From Arthrobacter methylotrophus (GTDB lineage: Bacteria > Actinomycetota > Actinomycetes > Actinomycetales > Micrococcaceae), in contig NZ_BAABED010000001.1 of assembly GCF_039539965.1 (NCBI RefSeq), positions 1,426,001-1,490,000 of the forward strand: a stretch of 64,000 nucleotides of DNA, written 5' to 3'. Below, piece after piece: positions 51,965 through 63,845 of this stretch. The translations under genes and the position numbers were made by a program. The first letter of the stretch is position 1. Every line of letters begins with the position of its first letter. Below the pieces are notes generated by a model, which saw nothing but the letters and a program-made list of their open reading frames with translations, was not told the DNA's origin and made no database searches.

Positions 51965-52457
51965 GCGCCATGACCCTGTCATCGCTGCCGAAGGCACCCA
52001 GGGCTTCGCCGGTCAGCCGGAACGTGGTCCAGCCGTCCATGGGCACGGCACCCAGGCTGCGGTAGAAGTTGATAGACGGTTCATTCCAGTCCAGGACACT
52101 CCATTCCACCCTGGCATAGCCGCGTTCGACGGCGGTGGCGGCCAGATGCTGCAGAAGCGCCTTCCCGTGGCCCTCGCCGCGTGCGTGGGGCGAGACGTAG
52201 AGGTCCTCGAGGTAGATGCCGTGGACGCCTTCCCACGTGGAGTAGTTCAGGAACCACAAGGCGAATCCCTGGACGTCCCCGGCCGCGTTTTCCGCAATGT
52301 TCGCGTATACCCGAGGACTTTCGCCGAACAAGGCCGCGGTCAGCAGTTCCGGAGTGTTCTTGACGGCGTCGGGCTCTTTTTCGTAGATCGCGAGTTCGTG
52401 GATCATCTGCAGGATCGCGGGGACATCGGACACTGTGGCAGGGCGGATAACACTCAT
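51957..52457 (-). CDS. GNAT N-acetyltransferase, diamine-acetyltransferase-like
   Basis: The 166-residue enzyme has IRPATVSDVPAILQMIHELAIYEKEPDAV, acetyl-CoA motif A (LEDLYVSPHARGEGHGKALLQHLA), and DWNEPSINFYRSLGA. This pattern matches SSAT-like acetyltransferases that act on spermidine, diamines or thialysine. Substrate is unproven. If it does act on diamines, it might affect diaminobutyrate, but nothing links the loci. TAAGCT lies six bases before the ATG. It overlaps the peptidase gene downstream. Confidence 0.85.
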   Translation of the reverse strand: MSVIRPATVSDVPAILQMIHELAIYEKEPDAVKNTPELLTAALFGESPRVYANIAENAAGDVQGFALWFLNYSTWEGVHGIYLEDLYVSPHARGEGHGKALLQHLAATAVERGYARVEWSVLDWNEPSINFYRSLGAVPMDGWTTFRLTGEALGAFGSDDRVMARG

Positions 52458-52463
52458 GATTCG

Positions 52464-52469
52464 AGCTTA
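52464..52469 (-). promoter_or_regulatory. Putative -10 hexamer (TAAGCT) of the GNAT gene
   Basis: On the minus strand TAAGCT ends exactly six bases before the ATG at 52455-52457, consistent with leaderless expression. Confidence 0.45.
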
Positions 52470-52477
52470 CTAGGCGC

Positions 52478-55024
52478 CTAGAGGCGGTTGACTGCGGTCA
52501 CTTTGACCACGGCGGTGCCGGTCTCGTCGGAAGCTGCCAAGTCCACGTCGGCGGAAACGCCCCAGTCATGGTTGCAGGCAGGGTCGTCGAAAATCTGCCG
52601 CACCCGCCAGACGCCGGGCTCCTCGGTGATCATGAGGAGCCCGGGGCCCCGGGCGTCGGGGCCGGTTCCGATGTCGTCGTGTTCGTCGAAGTAGTCGTCC
52701 AAAGCGTCTTCCCAGCGCTCCGAGTCCCAGCCGCTGCCGGCGTCGAGCTCGCCCAAGGCGTCGGCGTCTTCGTCGGCGAACAGTTCGACGCGCCGGAACA
52801 TTTCGTTGCGGACCATGACCCTGAAGGCGCGGATGTTGGACGTGAGCGACGGCGGCGGGGGAGGCGGAGCGTCGTGCGGCGTCGGAGCGACCCCGGAGGT
52901 GAGCTCTTCCCACTCGTCGAGCAGGCTGGAGTCGACTTGGCGGACCAGTTCGCCCAGCCACGCAACGAGGTCTTCGAGGTCTTCCCGGAGGGCGTCCTGC
53001 GGGACCGTCTGGCGCAGGGCCTTGAAGCCGTCCGCCAAGTACCGCAGCACGATCCCTTCGGAGCGGGCCAGTCCGTAGAACTGGACGAACTCGCCGAAAT
53101 TCATGGCACGCTCATACATGTCGCGGACCACCGACTTGGGTGCCAACTCAAAGTCGCCCACCCAGGGAGCTGCCTTGCGGTACACCTCGAACGCTTCGCC
53201 CAGGATTTCCGCCAGGGGCTGCGGGTAGCTGACCTCTTCAAGCATCGCCATGCGCTGGTCGTAGTCAATGCCATCGGCCTTCATTGCGGCGACGGCCTCT
53301 CCGCGTGCCTTCTTCTGCTGCGCAGAGAGGATCTGACGGGGCTTTTCGAGGGTTGCTTCGATCACAGACACGACGTCCAGAGCGTACGACGGCGACTCCG
53401 GATCCAGGAGTTCGAGCGCGGCAAGCGCAAACGGCGAAAGCGGCTGGTTCAGGGCGAAGTTGGCTTGCAGGTGAACTGTCAGCCGGACGGAACGGCCTTC
53501 TGCTTCCTGCTCGGCCTCGGGAATGCGTTCAACCACTCCTGCTGCCAACAGCTCGCGGTAGATACCCAGGGCCTTCTTCATGAGCTGCAGTTGGGCCGGG
53601 CGCGACTCGTGGTTTTCGGTGAGGAGGCGGCGGGCAGCGGCAAACGGGTCGCCGGGGCGCTCCATCAGGTTGAGCAGCATTGCATGCGTCACGGTGAAAC
53701 TCGACGTCAGCGGTTCCGGCACTGACTCGACCAAACGCTTGAAGGTGGGCTCCCCCCAGGAGACGAAGCCTTCCGGAGGTTTCTTCCGTACGACTTGCCG
53801 TAGTTTCTTCTGGTCATCGCCGAACTTCGCGGTGGCCTTGGCCATCGCCTTCGCGTTCTCCACTACGTGTTCGGGAGCCTGCACCACAACAGTTCCGGCA
53901 GTGTCATAGCCTGCGCGGCCCGCGCGGCCGGCGATCTGATGGAATTCCCGCGAATTGAGGAGGCGGGTGCGGACGCCGTCGTACTTGCTCAGTGCCGTCA
54001 ACAGGACAGTGCGGATGGGAACGTTGATTCCGACCCCGAGCGTGTCGGTACCGCAAATGACCTTCAGGAGGCCCGCCTGTGCCAGTTGCTCCACGAGGCG
54101 GCGGTATTTGGGCAGCATGCCGGCGTGATGGACGCCGATGCCGTGCCGGACCAACCGGTTCAGGGTCTTGCCGAAGCCTGCCGCAAAGCGGAAACCGGCA
54201 ATGAGCTCGGCAATCTTGTCCTTCTCCTCGCGGGTGCACATGTTGACGCTCATGAGGTTCTGGGCCCGCTCAATGGCCTCGACCTGGCTGAAATGCACCA
54301 CGTACACAGGTACCTGCTTGGTGCTCAGCAGTTCCTCGAGGGTTTCGTGGACCGGCGTCTGCTGGAAGTAGTAGTGCAGCGGGATGGGCCGTTCGGCCGA
54401 ACTGACAGTGGTGGTGGACCGCCCGGTGAGTTCGCTCAGACCGGCTTCGAAGCGGCTGACATCTCCCAAGGTGGCCGACATCAGCAGGAACTGGGCCTGG
54501 GGGAGTTCCAGGAGCGGGACCTGCCACGCCCAACCGCGCTGGGGATCGGAGTAGAAGTGGAACTCGTCCATGATGACCGTCCCGAGCTCTGCTTCCTTGC
54601 CTTCGCGCAGGGCGGTATTGGCGAGGATTTCGGCGGTGCAGCAGATAATCGGTGCATCCTGGTTGACCCCGGAATCACCTGTGATCATGCCCACGTTCTC
54701 CGCCCCGAAGATCTCGCAGAGGGCGAAGAACTTCTCCGAGACCAGGGCCTTGATGGGGGCCGTGTAGTAGCTGCGCACGCCTCGGGACATCGCTTCGAAG
54801 TGCGCGGCAATGGCTACCAGGGACTTCCCGGATCCGGTAGGTGTGGCGAGGATGACGTTGGCGCCGGAGGCGAGTTCCATGATGGCCTCGTCCTGGGCAG
54901 GGTAGAGCTGCAGGCCGCGGCTCTCCGTCCACTCGACAAAGCGGGTGTAGATTTCGTCCGGGTCAAGGTTTCCGCCGCCTGATCCGGCATGGGAAGTTCC
55001 GGGAAGCTGCTCAAGAAGTTTCAT
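52478..55024 (-). CDS. DEAD/DEAH-box helicase with DUF3516 C-terminal region
   Basis: The 848-residue protein is a superfamily 2 helicase of the Ski2/HelY-like group. Motifs include Walker A ATPTGSGKS, motif II DEFH (VIMDEFHFYSDP), motif III SATLGD, the VHHAGMLPKYRRLVEQLAQ helix, CGTDTLGVGINVPI and motif VI QIAGRAGRAGYD. The C-terminal half carries the actinobacterial DUF3516 region, with an acidic end (DEDADALGELDAGSG). It probably remodels or unwinds RNA; the target is unknown. GGGAGG lies upstream of the ATG. Confidence 0.9.
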   Translation of the reverse strand: MKLLEQLPGTSHAGSGGGNLDPDEIYTRFVEWTESRGLQLYPAQDEAIMELASGANVILATPTGSGKSLVAIAAHFEAMSRGVRSYYTAPIKALVSEKFFALCEIFGAENVGMITGDSGVNQDAPIICCTAEILANTALREGKEAELGTVIMDEFHFYSDPQRGWAWQVPLLELPQAQFLLMSATLGDVSRFEAGLSELTGRSTTTVSSAERPIPLHYYFQQTPVHETLEELLSTKQVPVYVVHFSQVEAIERAQNLMSVNMCTREEKDKIAELIAGFRFAAGFGKTLNRLVRHGIGVHHAGMLPKYRRLVEQLAQAGLLKVICGTDTLGVGINVPIRTVLLTALSKYDGVRTRLLNSREFHQIAGRAGRAGYDTAGTVVVQAPEHVVENAKAMAKATAKFGDDQKKLRQVVRKKPPEGFVSWGEPTFKRLVESVPEPLTSSFTVTHAMLLNLMERPGDPFAAARRLLTENHESRPAQLQLMKKALGIYRELLAAGVVERIPEAEQEAEGRSVRLTVHLQANFALNQPLSPFALAALELLDPESPSYALDVVSVIEATLEKPRQILSAQQKKARGEAVAAMKADGIDYDQRMAMLEEVSYPQPLAEILGEAFEVYRKAAPWVGDFELAPKSVVRDMYERAMNFGEFVQFYGLARSEGIVLRYLADGFKALRQTVPQDALREDLEDLVAWLGELVRQVDSSLLDEWEELTSGVAPTPHDAPPPPPPSLTSNIRAFRVMVRNEMFRRVELFADEDADALGELDAGSGWDSERWEDALDDYFDEHDDIGTGPDARGPGLLMITEEPGVWRVRQIFDDPACNHDWGVSADVDLAASDETGTAVVKVTAVNRL

Positions 55025-55081
55025 TGCCTCCCAGCTTAGTGTGGGTGGAGCAGACCACGGAGCAGAGCATGGAGATCAGCG

Positions 55082-55873
55082 ATGGAGACAACAGTGAAGT
55101 GGGATCCCGCCAAGTACATCGAGTTCGGCAATCATCGGGACCGGCCGTTTTTTGACCTGACGCCGAGGATCCTGACGGAAGACCCTCGGCGCGTCGTGGA
55201 TCTAGGCTGCGGTCCGGGGAACCTGACGGCGACCCTTGCGACGCGATGGCCGGGCGCCGTCGTCGTCGGGCTGGACTCCTCAGCGGAAATGCTGGCCAAA
55301 GCCGAACCCCTCGCTGCCGACCGACCGGGTCTTTCATTCGTCCACGCGGACATTGCCGGGTGGACGCCGGAAGCGGACACCGACGTCGTCGTCAGCAACG
55401 CCGCACTGCAATGGGTCCCAGGCCACCTGACCATGCTCGCAGGGTGGCTGGAGGCGCTGAAACCCGGCGCCTGGTTCGCGCTACAGGTCCCCGGAAATTT
55501 CGGCGCGCCTTCCCACGCGCTCATGCGGCAACTCGCGGGTTCGCCGGAATGGTCAGGGAGGCTGTCCGGTGTGCTGCGCCATGATGACGCCGTCGGGGAA
55601 CCCGGTGATTACCTGAGGATCATGCTCGACGCCGGATGCGAGGCCGACGCGTGGGAAACCACCTACCAGCAACTGCTGCCGGGGGCCGATCCTGTGTTGC
55701 ACTGGGTGCGGGGGACTGGTCTCCGTCCGGTGCTCGCAGCCCTCCCCGAGGACGAAGCAGCCGATTTCGAAAACCAGTATGCGGCCATGTTGCGGGAAGC
55801 CTACCCCGCTGGCCGGCATGGGACGGTTTTTCCCTTCCGGCGGGTTTTCGCGGTAGCCCAAAAGCGTGGTTGA
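55082..55873 (+). CDS. tam: Trans-aconitate 2-methyltransferase
   Basis: The 263-residue SAM-dependent enzyme methylates trans-aconitate, a by-product that inhibits aconitase. It starts VKWDPAKYIEFGNHRDRPFFDL, has the SAM-binding VVDLGCGPGNLTATLA, then FVHADIAGWTPEADTDVVVSNAALQWV and a C-terminal half ending TVFPFRRVFAVAQK, all matching Tam. It is divergent from the DUF3516 helicase gene. Confidence 0.9.
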   Translation: METTVKWDPAKYIEFGNHRDRPFFDLTPRILTEDPRRVVDLGCGPGNLTATLATRWPGAVVVGLDSSAEMLAKAEPLAADRPGLSFVHADIAGWTPEADTDVVVSNAALQWVPGHLTMLAGWLEALKPGAWFALQVPGNFGAPSHALMRQLAGSPEWSGRLSGVLRHDDAVGEPGDYLRIMLDAGCEADAWETTYQQLLPGADPVLHWVRGTGLRPVLAALPEDEAADFENQYAAMLREAYPAGRHGTVFPFRRVFAVAQKRG

Positions 55874-56011
55874 GCGCGCACGGCTCCTGCGGGCTTCCCA
55901 ACAGCTCGAATTGCAGGGCTTCCCGGGGCGATCTGAATTAGAATGACAAGGCGGTCGTGGGGGCGGAATCGTGCGGAATCCGCCCTTCGGACACCAACGA
56001 TGGGAGGCAAA

Positions 56012-57757
56012 GTGCTGGCATCCGTGCTGCTGCAGCGCCTAGCCCCCTACAAAGCCCACGTCCTAGCCATTGTGCTCCTGCAAGTGGTCCAGACCGGAGC
56101 TGCGCTCCTCCTGCCCACTTTCAACGCAAAGATCGTCGACGACGGCCTTGTGGCCGGAAACAGCGAAGTGATTCTGCGACTCGGCGGCTGGATGATGGTG
56201 CTCACGGTCATCCAGGTCCTCGCCGCCGTGCTTGCCGGGTACCTTGGTGCCGTCGTTGCCATGAAGATCGGCAGGGGTCTGCGCCGTGATCTTTTCGAGA
56301 AGATCCATTCGCTGCCCGACCAGGATATCGCGGCTTTTGGGCCGGCTAGCCTCGTGGTGAGGAGCACCAATGACGTCCTGCAACTCCAGAACATCACGGT
56401 CCTCGTTTTCAGCATGCTGGTTGCGGCGCCGGTCATGGGCATTGGCGGGGTCATTTTGGCAGTCGAACAGGACGTGGCCCTGTCGTGGATCGTTTTTGCC
56501 ATCATTCCGGTGCTGACGATCATCATGCTCTTCATCGTCCGGAAGCTCGTGCCGCTGTACCGCGAGGGGCAGGGCTTAGTGGACCGGATCAACAGCGTGC
56601 TCCGGGAACAGATCATGGGGACCGCCGTGATCCGTGCCTTCGTCCGTCAGCCGTTTGAGATGAAACGCTTCGAGACTGCCAACGATGCCTTGACGAACAA
56701 CAACCTCCGATCCGCCCGGATTGTCGCGGCCATGCTTCCGCTTGTCATGATCGTTGTCAACCTCTCCTCGGCAGGAGTGGTCTGGCTCGGTGGGCACCGG
56801 ATCGTTGCCGGAACCATGCAGTTGGGTGCACTCACGGCGTTCATCGCCTATATCATGCAGATTCTCCTCGCGATCATGATGGCAATGTACGTACTGAGCA
56901 CGGCTCCGCGCGCCGCCGTCAGCGCTGAACGCGTCACTGAAGTGCTCAACACTTTGTCTGAACAGGTCGTGCCGGGGAGCGATGCTGGCGCTGTGGGCGT
57001 TCGGGTGCCCCGGTCGAAGGGATTGCACTTCCACAATGTCTCTTTCGCCTATCCGGGGGCGGAGGCGCGCGTAGTGGAGGGCATCAGTTTCCATGCGGCT
57101 CCCGGTACCACGACGGCGGTGATCGGATCCACCGGAAGCGGCAAGTCAACCATCGTCAGCCTGGTGCCAAGACTACTCGAGGCGAGCAGCGGCAGTATCT
57201 CGCTCGATGGCCAGGACATCGCCACGATGCCACTCGGTGCCCTGCGCAGCAGTCTCGCTGTAGTTCCCCAAGAAGCGTGGCTGTTTCGCGGAACCATTGC
57301 GGAGAACCTGCGCATTTCGCTGCCATCGGCCAGCGATTCCCAATTGTGGTATGCGCTTGAGATGTCCCAGGCTGCGGATTTTGTGGCCGGGCTGCCTGAA
57401 GGACTGGAAACCACATTGTCCCAAGGCGGCGCAAGCCTCTCCGGCGGTCAGCGACAGCGCCTGTGCATTGCCCGCGCAATGCTGCGTCCGGCGTCGGTCT
57501 ACCTCTTCGACGACAGCTTCTCCGCATTGGATTCAGTCACCGAAGCAAGACTCAAGACTGTCCTTGAATCCGAACTTCGGGACGCCGCCGTCATCATTGT
57601 TGCCCAACGGGTCAACACCGTGGTGTCGGCAGACCAGATTCTCGTCATTGATGAGGGCCGCCTTGTGGCAAGCGGGACCCACGACCAACTTCTGGGGTCC
57701 TCTGAGACGTACCGGGAGATTGTTGCGTCCCAGCTCGAAACGGAAGAAACCTCGTGA
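56012..57757 (+). CDS. ABC exporter half-transporter, degenerate ATP-site subunit
   Basis: This protein of about 581 residues has a six-TM exporter domain followed by an ATPase. Walker A (GSTGSGKS) and the signature LSGGQ are intact, but the catalytic glutamate after Walker B is Asp (YLFDDSFSALD) and the switch histidine is Gln (VAQRV). That is the pattern of the degenerate-site half of heterodimeric exporters such as BmrC or TM287. The start is probably GTG 56012, with GGGAGG four bases upstream. Its stop overlaps the partner's GTG start (GTGA). Confidence 0.88.
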   Translation: MLASVLLQRLAPYKAHVLAIVLLQVVQTGAALLLPTFNAKIVDDGLVAGNSEVILRLGGWMMVLTVIQVLAAVLAGYLGAVVAMKIGRGLRRDLFEKIHSLPDQDIAAFGPASLVVRSTNDVLQLQNITVLVFSMLVAAPVMGIGGVILAVEQDVALSWIVFAIIPVLTIIMLFIVRKLVPLYREGQGLVDRINSVLREQIMGTAVIRAFVRQPFEMKRFETANDALTNNNLRSARIVAAMLPLVMIVVNLSSAGVVWLGGHRIVAGTMQLGALTAFIAYIMQILLAIMMAMYVLSTAPRAAVSAERVTEVLNTLSEQVVPGSDAGAVGVRVPRSKGLHFHNVSFAYPGAEARVVEGISFHAAPGTTTAVIGSTGSGKSTIVSLVPRLLEASSGSISLDGQDIATMPLGALRSSLAVVPQEAWLFRGTIAENLRISLPSASDSQLWYALEMSQAADFVAGLPEGLETTLSQGGASLSGGQRQRLCIARAMLRPASVYLFDDSFSALDSVTEARLKTVLESELRDAAVIIVAQRVNTVVSADQILVIDEGRLVASGTHDQLLGSSETYREIVASQLETEETS

Positions 57758-59658
57758 ACGGCGATAGCGTGCACCGTGAGCGCCCCGGGACGCCAGTGGG
57801 GTCGCTCCTCCGCCTCGCCGGGTTGCTGCGGCCATCCCGGAGTATCATGATCGCCGCAATTTTGTGCATTTGCGGTTTTGTCACCCTCAACGTTGCTGCT
57901 CCGAAGGTGCTCGGCGACGCCACCGACGTCATCGCTGCTGCCGTGTTCGGTGCACAGTTCAACACGGAGCGCTTTGTCCTCCTGTTGCTGGTAGCCGCAT
58001 CCATGTACGCGGTGGCTTCGCTGCTCAGTTGGTCGCAAGGCCGGCTTAACGCCCTCGCGGTGCAGCGACTCGCGCACGATCTCCGGGAAGCCGTGGAAGC
58101 GAAACTGCATCGTCTCCCCGTGGCCTACTACGACGCCCGGTCCCGGGGAGACGTCCTGAGCCGAGCGACCAACGACCTCGACAACGTGGCACAGACGCTC
58201 AACCAGCTCCTGGCACAACTTCTGACCTCGGCGCTCATGGCCATGGGTTCACTGGCGATGATGCTCCTGCTCTCGCCCGTGCTCGCCGTCGTGTCGCTGT
58301 TGGCTGTGCCACTATCGGCCTTGGTCTCGATCGTGGTGACCCGGCGTTCGCAGAAGTACTTTGTCCGGCAGTGGGAGGCCACGGGAGACGTCAATTCCCT
58401 CGTCGAGGAGACGGCTACGGGCCACGAGACCATCAAGCTTTTCGGTGCCAAGTCTGCAATGGCTGCACGCTTCGCTGACCACAACGACGGACTCTATTTC
58501 GCTAGCTCCAAGGCGCAGTTCGCTTCCGGACTGCTGGTGCCCCTCATGGCCTTCGTGTCGAACGCCAGTTATGTGGGGGTCGCAATCGTCGGCGGACTCC
58601 AATTCCTTGCCGGCGCGATGAGTATTGGCGGTATTCAAGCATTCATTCAGTTCAACCGGCTCTTCAGCCAGCCATTGGGCCAGATCGGCGGCATGGCCCA
58701 GGTCCTGCAATCCTGCGCGGTTTCCGCCAGCAGGGTTTTCGAGCTTTTGGACGCCGCTGAATTAACAGGTGAACCGACGGAGACAGGAAACGGTGTGGGC
58801 GCGGACGCCGCTCCGGGCGTGGGTGGTGGGCTGGATTCCCGGTTTGACCTCCCCGCGGGGAGGATTTCCTTCGACCGCATTTCATTCAGCTATCGGCCGG
58901 ATGCTCCCCTGATCGAGGACTTGTCTTTCACGGTGGAACCAGGGCAAACGGTGGCAATCGTGGGACATACGGGAGCAGGGAAGACTACCCTGATCAGCCT
59001 GCTCATGCGTTTCCACGAGCTCGACTCCGGGAGGATCACCATTAACGGCGTGGACATTGCCGGGATGGGGCGTGACGTCCTCCGCCGGAATTTCGGCGTC
59101 GTCCTGCAGGACCCGTGGATTTTCACGGGTACCATCCGGGAGAACATCGAATATGGGCTTCCGGGGGCCAGCGAGGCGGACATTGTGGCCGCAGCCGAGG
59201 CAAGCCACGTTGACCACTTTGTCCGTTCCCTGCCGAGCGGGTACTCGACCATGCTCAGCAACGGAGGGGAACCACTGAGCCAAGGTCAGCGCCAACTCCT
59301 GAGCATCGCCCGCGCGCGCCTTTCCGGCCGCCCCCTCCTGATACTGGACGAGGCGACAAGTTCAGTGGACACCCGGACGGAAGTCCTTATCCGCCAAGCG
59401 ATGCACAGGTTGCGGCGCAATAAGACGTCCTTCGTGATCGCCCACCGCTTGTCCACCATCCGCGACGCTGATCTAATTCTCGTCATGGATCACGGACGGA
59501 TCGTTGAACACGGCACGCATCATTCGTTGCTTGAGCTTGGCGGGCACTACGCGCGTTTGCACGAGGCCCAGTTTGCCGTCGGAGACGGCGAGGCTGCCGC
59601 GGCGCCGGTGCGGACAGCCAAGCATCGTGCGGTCCAGGGGGAGGGGAACGCCTCGTGA
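57754..59658 (+). CDS. ABC exporter half-transporter, catalytic subunit
   Basis: The 634-residue partner has six TM helices and an ATPase with Walker A GHTGAGKT, canonical Walker B LLILDEATSSVD and switch histidine FVIAHRLST, so it supplies the active glutamate and histidine. Its signature reads LSQGQ rather than LSGGQ. Together with the previous protein it should form one consensus and one degenerate ATP site. Substrate is unknown, likely a drug or lipid. Start and stop both overlap neighbouring genes by four bases, so the three genes are translationally coupled. Confidence 0.92.
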   Translation: MNGDSVHRERPGTPVGSLLRLAGLLRPSRSIMIAAILCICGFVTLNVAAPKVLGDATDVIAAAVFGAQFNTERFVLLLLVAASMYAVASLLSWSQGRLNALAVQRLAHDLREAVEAKLHRLPVAYYDARSRGDVLSRATNDLDNVAQTLNQLLAQLLTSALMAMGSLAMMLLLSPVLAVVSLLAVPLSALVSIVVTRRSQKYFVRQWEATGDVNSLVEETATGHETIKLFGAKSAMAARFADHNDGLYFASSKAQFASGLLVPLMAFVSNASYVGVAIVGGLQFLAGAMSIGGIQAFIQFNRLFSQPLGQIGGMAQVLQSCAVSASRVFELLDAAELTGEPTETGNGVGADAAPGVGGGLDSRFDLPAGRISFDRISFSYRPDAPLIEDLSFTVEPGQTVAIVGHTGAGKTTLISLLMRFHELDSGRITINGVDIAGMGRDVLRRNFGVVLQDPWIFTGTIRENIEYGLPGASEADIVAAAEASHVDHFVRSLPSGYSTMLSNGGEPLSQGQRQLLSIARARLSGRPLLILDEATSSVDTRTEVLIRQAMHRLRRNKTSFVIAHRLSTIRDADLILVMDHGRIVEHGTHHSLLELGGHYARLHEAQFAVGDGEAAAAPVRTAKHRAVQGEGNAS

Positions 59659-60035
59659 GCGGCACCATCGATTTCCCGGGTTCCTGGCGTCCCAATCAGT
59701 CGAGCACGGTTGCCCTCTATGAACAGCTCCGGCTCCGCATTATCGAGCTGGCCGACGGCGGCGCCCTCCCGGTCGGTTCCAAGTTGCCCGCCGTGCGCAG
59801 CCTGGCAGGGCAGCTCGATGTGGCCCCGCACACAGTGGCCCGGGCCTATAAGGAACTTGAAGCGGCCGGAGTGGTAGCCACCCGGGGACGCAACGGAACA
59901 GTGGTGTGCGCCCGGGATGACCGCTGGAGCGCCTTGGCAGCCGTGGCGGCGAGCTACTCTGCTGCGGCGAAGGCGCAGGGCGCCAGTTTCGCCGAGGCCG
60001 TGCAGCTTCTGGCGGCCGCCTACGACGCCGATTGA
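59655..60035 (+). CDS. GntR-family regulator, YtrA type
   Basis: The 126-residue protein has an N-terminal winged helix (LYEQLRLRIIELADGGALPVGSKLPAVRSLAGQLDVAPHTVARAYKELEAAGVV) and only a short helical tail, the YtrA subfamily layout. YtrA-type regulators usually repress an ABC transporter in their own operon, and here the gene overlaps the second ABC subunit by four bases (GTGA). It probably represses the exporter until an effector releases it. No clear operator could be marked. Confidence 0.9.
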   Translation: MSGTIDFPGSWRPNQSSTVALYEQLRLRIIELADGGALPVGSKLPAVRSLAGQLDVAPHTVARAYKELEAAGVVATRGRNGTVVCARDDRWSALAAVAASYSAAAKAQGASFAEAVQLLAAAYDAD

Positions 60036-60071
60036 TGGGCCTTGGTAGGCTGCGTGAAGCCACATGGAAAT

Positions 60072-60087
60072 TCGAAGAAGTTTTCGA
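60072..60087. promoter_or_regulatory. LexA (SOS) box upstream of uvrA
   Basis: TCGAAG-AAGT-TTTCGA matches the actinobacterial SOS box TCGAAC-N4-GTTCGA, with TCGAA...TTCGA perfectly inverted. It touches the TAGCAT -10 (60089-60094), so bound LexA would block transcription. Confidence 0.65.
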
Positions 60088-60088
60088 T

Positions 60089-60094
60089 TAGCAT
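60089..60094 (+). promoter_or_regulatory. Putative -10 hexamer (TAGCAT) of uvrA
   Basis: TAGCAT ends exactly six bases before GTG 60101. No SD is present, so a leaderless mRNA is predicted. Confidence 0.5.
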
Positions 60095-60100
60095 TAGTGG

Positions 60101-63028
<2,928 letters not shown>

Positions 63029-63038
63029 AGCGGCGGCT

Positions 63039-63084
63039 CCGGCCGGGGAGAATTTCGGCTTCGAGCAAAGTATTCCCTGGCCGG
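63039..63084 (+). terminator. Possible stem-loop after uvrA
   Basis: CCGGCCGGGGA (63039-63049) pairs with TCCCTGGCCGG (63074-63084), with one G-U pair, around a 24-base loop. The loop is long and no T-tract follows, so the call is weak. Confidence 0.35.
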
Positions 63085-63128
63085 CATGTGAGTTTCAGGC
63101 ATGCCTCAACTCGTGAGAAACTAACCCG

Positions 63129-63845
63129 GTGACTCAAACAATGGTGCCCGTAATCTTCGATCTGGACGGCACCCTTGTCGATCCCGCCGGCGGCATAACC
63201 GAAGGCATTGCCGCGGCCCTGGACGGACTGGGTCTCCCCATCCCGGAACAACACGTGCTGGACTCCATGGTTGGTCCCAAGCTCAGCGATTCGTTGGAGC
63301 ACCTTGCCAAGGTTCCCGCGGCAAGGGTCGACGAAGTCATTGGACGCTACCGCAGCCACTACCGATCCGTGGGAATCGGACAAAGCCTGCTGTATCCCGG
63401 CATTCGTGAGCTCTTGGAGTTCTTTGCCGAGTCGCGGCGACCGGTTGCAGTGGCCACGCAGAAACCTCAAGGCCTGGCGCGCTTGGTTTTGGAGCACCAT
63501 GGCATTGCGGGGTTCTTTGCTTCCATCTGCGGCGCCTCGGATGATGAATCGATGGGCGCCAACACGGCCCCCGGCAAAGTGGAAATCGTTGGGACGGCCC
63601 TGGCCGCGCTACATTCCCAGCCCGCAGTGATGGTGGGGGACCGTCACCAGGACGTCGCGGGAGCCATGGCCAATGGCATTGACTGCATCGGCGTCAGTTG
63701 GGGATTTGCGCTTCATGGCGAGCTTCAAGAGGCAGGCGCCGTCGCTGTCGTAGACACCGCGGCCCAGCTGCTGAAGAAGATCGAAGAACTTGACGCTGTC
63801 CGCGCGGCGGCCCTGAGCGAGGTGCAGAACGATGGAAGCCTTTGA
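63129..63845 (+). CDS. HAD-family phosphatase, phosphoglycolate phosphatase-like
   Basis: The 238-residue enzyme has HAD motif [14 protein letters not shown], a helical cap, motif II/III segment [10 protein letters not shown], and motif [13 protein letters not shown]. This is the Gph/PpaX type, which hydrolyses phosphoglycolate or similar small phosphates; the substrate is not proven. The start is GTG 63129 or ATG 63141. It overlaps the following acyltransferase gene by 14 bases. Confidence 0.85.
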   Translation: MTQTMVPVIFDLDGTLVDPAGGITEGIAAALDGLGLPIPEQHVLDSMVGPKLSDSLEHLAKVPAARVDEVIGRYRSHYRSVGIGQSLLYPGIRELLEFFAESRRPVAVATQKPQGLARLVLEHHGIAGFFASICGASDDESMGANTAPGKVEIVGTALAALHSQPAVMVGDRHQDVAGAMANGIDCIGVSWGFALHGELQEAGAVAVVDTAAQLLKKIEELDAVRAAALSEVQNDGSL

